64,000 nucleotides of DNA from Pseudomonas kermanshahensis (GTDB taxonomy: Bacteria; Pseudomonadota; Gammaproteobacteria; Pseudomonadales; Pseudomonadaceae), in the NCBI RefSeq assembly GCF_014269205.2, contig NZ_JABWRY020000001.1, positions 3,286,001 to 3,350,000 on the forward strand. Reading direction: 5' to 3'. Both the position numbers and the translations under genes were made by a program. Positions within the stretch are counted from its first letter, which is position 1. Each line of letters starts with the position of its first letter. The notes beneath the pieces were generated by a model. That model worked only from the letters and a program-made list of their open reading frames with translations, had not been told where the DNA came from and did no database searches. This document shows, piece after piece, positions 62,014 to 64,000 of the stretch.

Positions 62014-62511
62014 TCAGGGACGAACTGCAGTCACTTCGATCTCAACACGCCAGGCTGGGTGAGCCAAGCCTGCAATCTGGAACGCGGAACGTGCAGGCAG
62101 GACTGGCTGCTTGGCGTCTGGGCCGAAGAACTGGGTGTAGCCGGCCATGAAGCCGTCGAAGTCCATCTTGCCGCCGTTCTCCGGGCCGCCTACCAGGAAT
62201 ACCTGCATCTTCACCACATCCTTCAGGCCCAGACCGAGGTCTTTGAGCTGCTTCTGGATGTTCTCGAGCACATTGATGGTTTGTGCTTTGGTATCACCGA
62301 AGGATTCCAGCGAATCCTTGGCTGCCTCTGGGTGGATAGCCGACGGAACCGAGCCGCTCAGGTAAACGACGGTCTTGCCTGCGGGGACTTCGACAGCTGC
62401 CGAAATGGGGAAACTGCCTGCGCTATGGCGCACGACATCCTGTGCATGAACGCTCCCGGCACCAGCAATTGTCAGGGCCAATGCAGCAACGGTCTTGAAA
62501 GCGACCTTCAT
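62014..62511 (-). CDS. Periplasmic RidA/YjgF-family protein
   Basis: 165 residues: signal peptide MKVAFKTVAALALTIAGAG ending SVHA, then a RidA domain with LSGSVPSAIHPE, TINVLENIQKQLKDLGLGLK, VKMQVFLVGG and the Arg-containing end LPARSAFQIAGLAHP, WRVEIEVTAV. RidA proteins hydrolyse reactive imines or enamines. This one is exported and lies 80 bases after a Tat-exported FAD oxidase-type gene that could make imines in the same compartment. Confidence 0.87.
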   Translation of the reverse strand: MKVAFKTVAALALTIAGAGSVHAQDVVRHSAGSFPISAAVEVPAGKTVVYLSGSVPSAIHPEAAKDSLESFGDTKAQTINVLENIQKQLKDLGLGLKDVVKMQVFLVGGPENGGKMDFDGFMAGYTQFFGPDAKQPVLPARSAFQIAGLAHPAWRVEIEVTAVRP

Positions 62512-62542
62512 GTGTTTCTCCTAATTGATTACCACGGGTGAT

Positions 62543-62567
62543 GTGCACGCCTCGACGAGGCGTGCAC
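62543..62567 (-). other. Intercistronic hairpin between the oxidoreductase and RidA genes
   Basis: GTGCACGCCTC and GAGGCGTGCAC form a perfect 11-bp stem with a three-base loop. No T run follows in the direction of transcription, so it is more likely an mRNA-stabilising or attenuating hairpin than a full terminator. Confidence 0.5.
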
Positions 62568-62592
62568 GGTCATTCCATTGTCGTAGCGGGGT

Positions 62593-64000
62593 TTAGAATC
62601 GATACAGGCTAAACGGTGTTGGGTCCAGCACCGGGGCTTTGCCCAGCAGCAGGTCGGCCGTCAACTCGGAAGACACCGGGCTTTCTGTCATGCCCCAACC
62701 GGTCGCGGTATTGATGACCAGGCCAGAGTATTCCTTGACGGTCGAAATGATCGGGTTTTCGTCCGGGGCGATCGCCATGGCGCCGCTCCACTGATCGATC
62801 AGTTTCGACTCGGCGAAGGCTGGGAATTCGACCTTGAGTTTTGCCAGCGAGGCATTGAGCTCTGGAAGATCAGGGGCCGCCGTCATCAGCCTGTTTTTCT
62901 CGAACGGCGACACTTCATCCAGCTTCCAGCTGGTTGGCTGCAGGAACGAATCGATCAACTGCTTGTTGAGCGAGACGTGAACCGGGAAGTCCGGGATGGC
63001 CAGCAGTGGCAGGTACTTGTAGCCATACATGAAGGACTCTTTGACCACCGGCGCAACCACGACGCGCGGCGAGGTGGCGTAGGTGCCGTCAGCTTGCTCG
63101 CGGAAGTAGATGTTCCCTGGCAACGCAACGTTACCGCCCGGTGCACGAGGTGCCGCGCTGATGATCTGCTGGGACTGGTAGGCAGGCAAGGTCGGTACAT
63201 CGACACCCAGGTTCTGCATGAACAACCTGGACCAGGCACCGCCGGCCACGACGACGCGAGAGGTCTTGATGGCGCCCTTCTCGGTGACCACGTCGGAGAT
63301 GGCACCTGCTTGGGTTTCCAGCCCACGCGCAGCGCAGTGGGTGTAGATGCGCACGCCCATTTTCTTGGCGTACTCGGCCATAACGTACGAGGCACGCTCG
63401 GCGTCCAGGCTGCCCGAGTCTTCCTCGAAGCCTGCGATCTTCCAGCTGGACGAGGCACCGCGCAGGCGCTGCTCAAGTTCAGTGCCTTGAATGATGCGGG
63501 TCTTGAAGGGGATGTCGGAGCCAACCTCACGGGTTTTGAGGTCGATCCACTTTCTGACGCCTTCCAGGTCCTCTTCATCGAAAGGCACTTCGACACGGCC
63601 TTGGGTGCGGTAGCTGGTGTCAGCACCCACCTTGGCATTCATCTCGCGCCAGCGTTGCTTGGCAAGGTGGTGCAACTGGAAGGTCGCATCCGGCATCTTG
63701 TAGGTCATGACCTGGCCATAGAACCGGCAGGACTGCTCGCCGGCAATATCACCTTTCTCAACGATGACGACCGACAGGCCACGCTCGACCAGGTTGATCG
63801 CGGTGGTAAGACCGAGAATGCCCGCGCCGATGACGACCACGTCTGCTTGCTTGGGCAGCACACCCTCGGTGCCTTCGACAAAACCGAACCGCGGTTTGCC
63901 GGGAATCAACCGACCCTCGCGCGTCAGCATAGGGGTAAGAATCCCCGCACCTGCCGCAGCTGCCACAACGCCGCCGCCAATCAAAAACTTACGCCTGGTC
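62593..64000 (-). CDS. Tat-exported FAD-dependent amine/amino-acid oxidoreductase (5' end cut off)
   Basis: At least 469 residues; the frame is open to the right edge, so the start codon lies outside. The visible N-terminus TRRKFLIGGGVVAAAAGAGI is a twin-arginine signal. Then comes the FAD fingerprint VVVIGAGILGLTTAINLVERG, VIVEKGDIAGEQSC, GRVEVPFDEEDLEGV and the C-terminal DAO-family stretch SGLVINTATGWGMTESP. It belongs with D-amino-acid dehydrogenase and polyamine or amino-acid oxidoreductases; the substrate is unknown. The TTG codon at 63984 lies inside the signal and is not a real start. Likely co-transcribed with the RidA gene downstream. Confidence 0.88.
   Translation of the reverse strand, partial: TRRKFLIGGGVVAAAAGAGILTPMLTREGRLIPGKPRFGFVEGTEGVLPKQADVVVIGAGILGLTTAINLVERGLSVVIVEKGDIAGEQSCRFYGQVMTYKMPDATFQLHHLAKQRWREMNAKVGADTSYRTQGRVEVPFDEEDLEGVRKWIDLKTREVGSDIPFKTRIIQGTELEQRLRGASSSWKIAGFEEDSGSLDAERASYVMAEYAKKMGVRIYTHCAARGLETQAGAISDVVTEKGAIKTSRVVVAGGAWSRLFMQNLGVDVPTLPAYQSQQIISAAPRAPGGNVALPGNIYFREQADGTYATSPRVVVAPVVKESFMYGYKYLPLLAIPDFPVHVSLNKQLIDSFLQPTSWKLDEVSPFEKNRLMTAAPDLPELNASLAKLKVEFPAFAESKLIDQWSGAMAIAPDENPIISTVKEYSGLVINTATGWGMTESPVSSELTADLLLGKAPVLDPTPFSLYRF

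Overview
The window looks like a chromosomal segment of a Pseudomonas of the putida group. The reasons are high GC content, many P. putida-type REP elements (often as inverted pairs), DUF3077 and DUF6124 small genes, an rsbRST stressosome operon with an attached two-component system, and a ferulate operon (ech-vdh-fcs-aat-acd) in the gene order I recall for P. putida. Identifications come from reading the translated sequence; no database search was run.

Layout. 1-11.2 kb: the 3' part of a giant VCBS-repeat surface adhesin, followed by a TolC-type outer-membrane lipoprotein that is its probable type I secretion partner. The adhesin is broken at 5285-6428 by a stretch that reads like shuffled fragments of its own repeats. 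11.2-19.2 kb: small stress-type genes, a GAF-PAS histidine kinase, an rsbR-rsbS-rsbT-(chimeric ATPase)-hybrid kinase operon on the minus strand, and an Lrp regulator. 19.3-25.1 kb: a zone of deletion scars (an azlC/azlD remnant, tail ends of an acyl-CoA ligase and a thiolase, and an unidentified C-terminus) around an intact, translationally coupled operon for an MFS transporter, a FrnE-like DsbA protein, a small Rieske protein and a YeiH transporter. 25.1-34.1 kb: an SDR dehydrogenase, a PrpR-type sigma-54 activator, a MocR regulator with a TIM-barrel/MFS operon, an ABC exporter and a MarR regulator.

34.1-39.45 kb is an accessory region. It holds an IS5-type transposase scrap, an AT-rich small gene, DUF3077 and DUF6124 genes separated by a long REP palindrome, a structured leader RNA candidate, and an Rhs/YD-repeat gene next to a secreted protein. 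The last two are enclosed by two nearly identical 131-bp direct repeats. 39.45-46.7 kb is the ferulate operon, in which fcs carries an in-frame amber codon. 46.8-62 kb appears to be an aromatic or aryl-sulfate catabolic neighbourhood: a frameshifted DUF3237 gene, an aromatic-acid MFS transporter, an alginate-export-type porin, an arylsulfatase with an apparently exported formylglycine-generating enzyme, a MocR regulator, a ferredoxin-reductase/M24-peptidase fusion, a LuxR regulator, a VanB/VanA-like Rieske oxygenase pair, an OprD porin and another MFS transporter. 62-64 kb holds a periplasmic RidA protein and the start-truncated gene of a Tat-exported FAD oxidoreductase.

The most unusual items are the reductase-peptidase fusion, the chimeric ATPase in the stressosome operon, the cluster of gene remnants at 16-25 kb, the structured leader before the DUF6124 gene and the 131-bp repeats flanking the Rhs module. 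I saw no tRNA, rRNA or CRISPR array.
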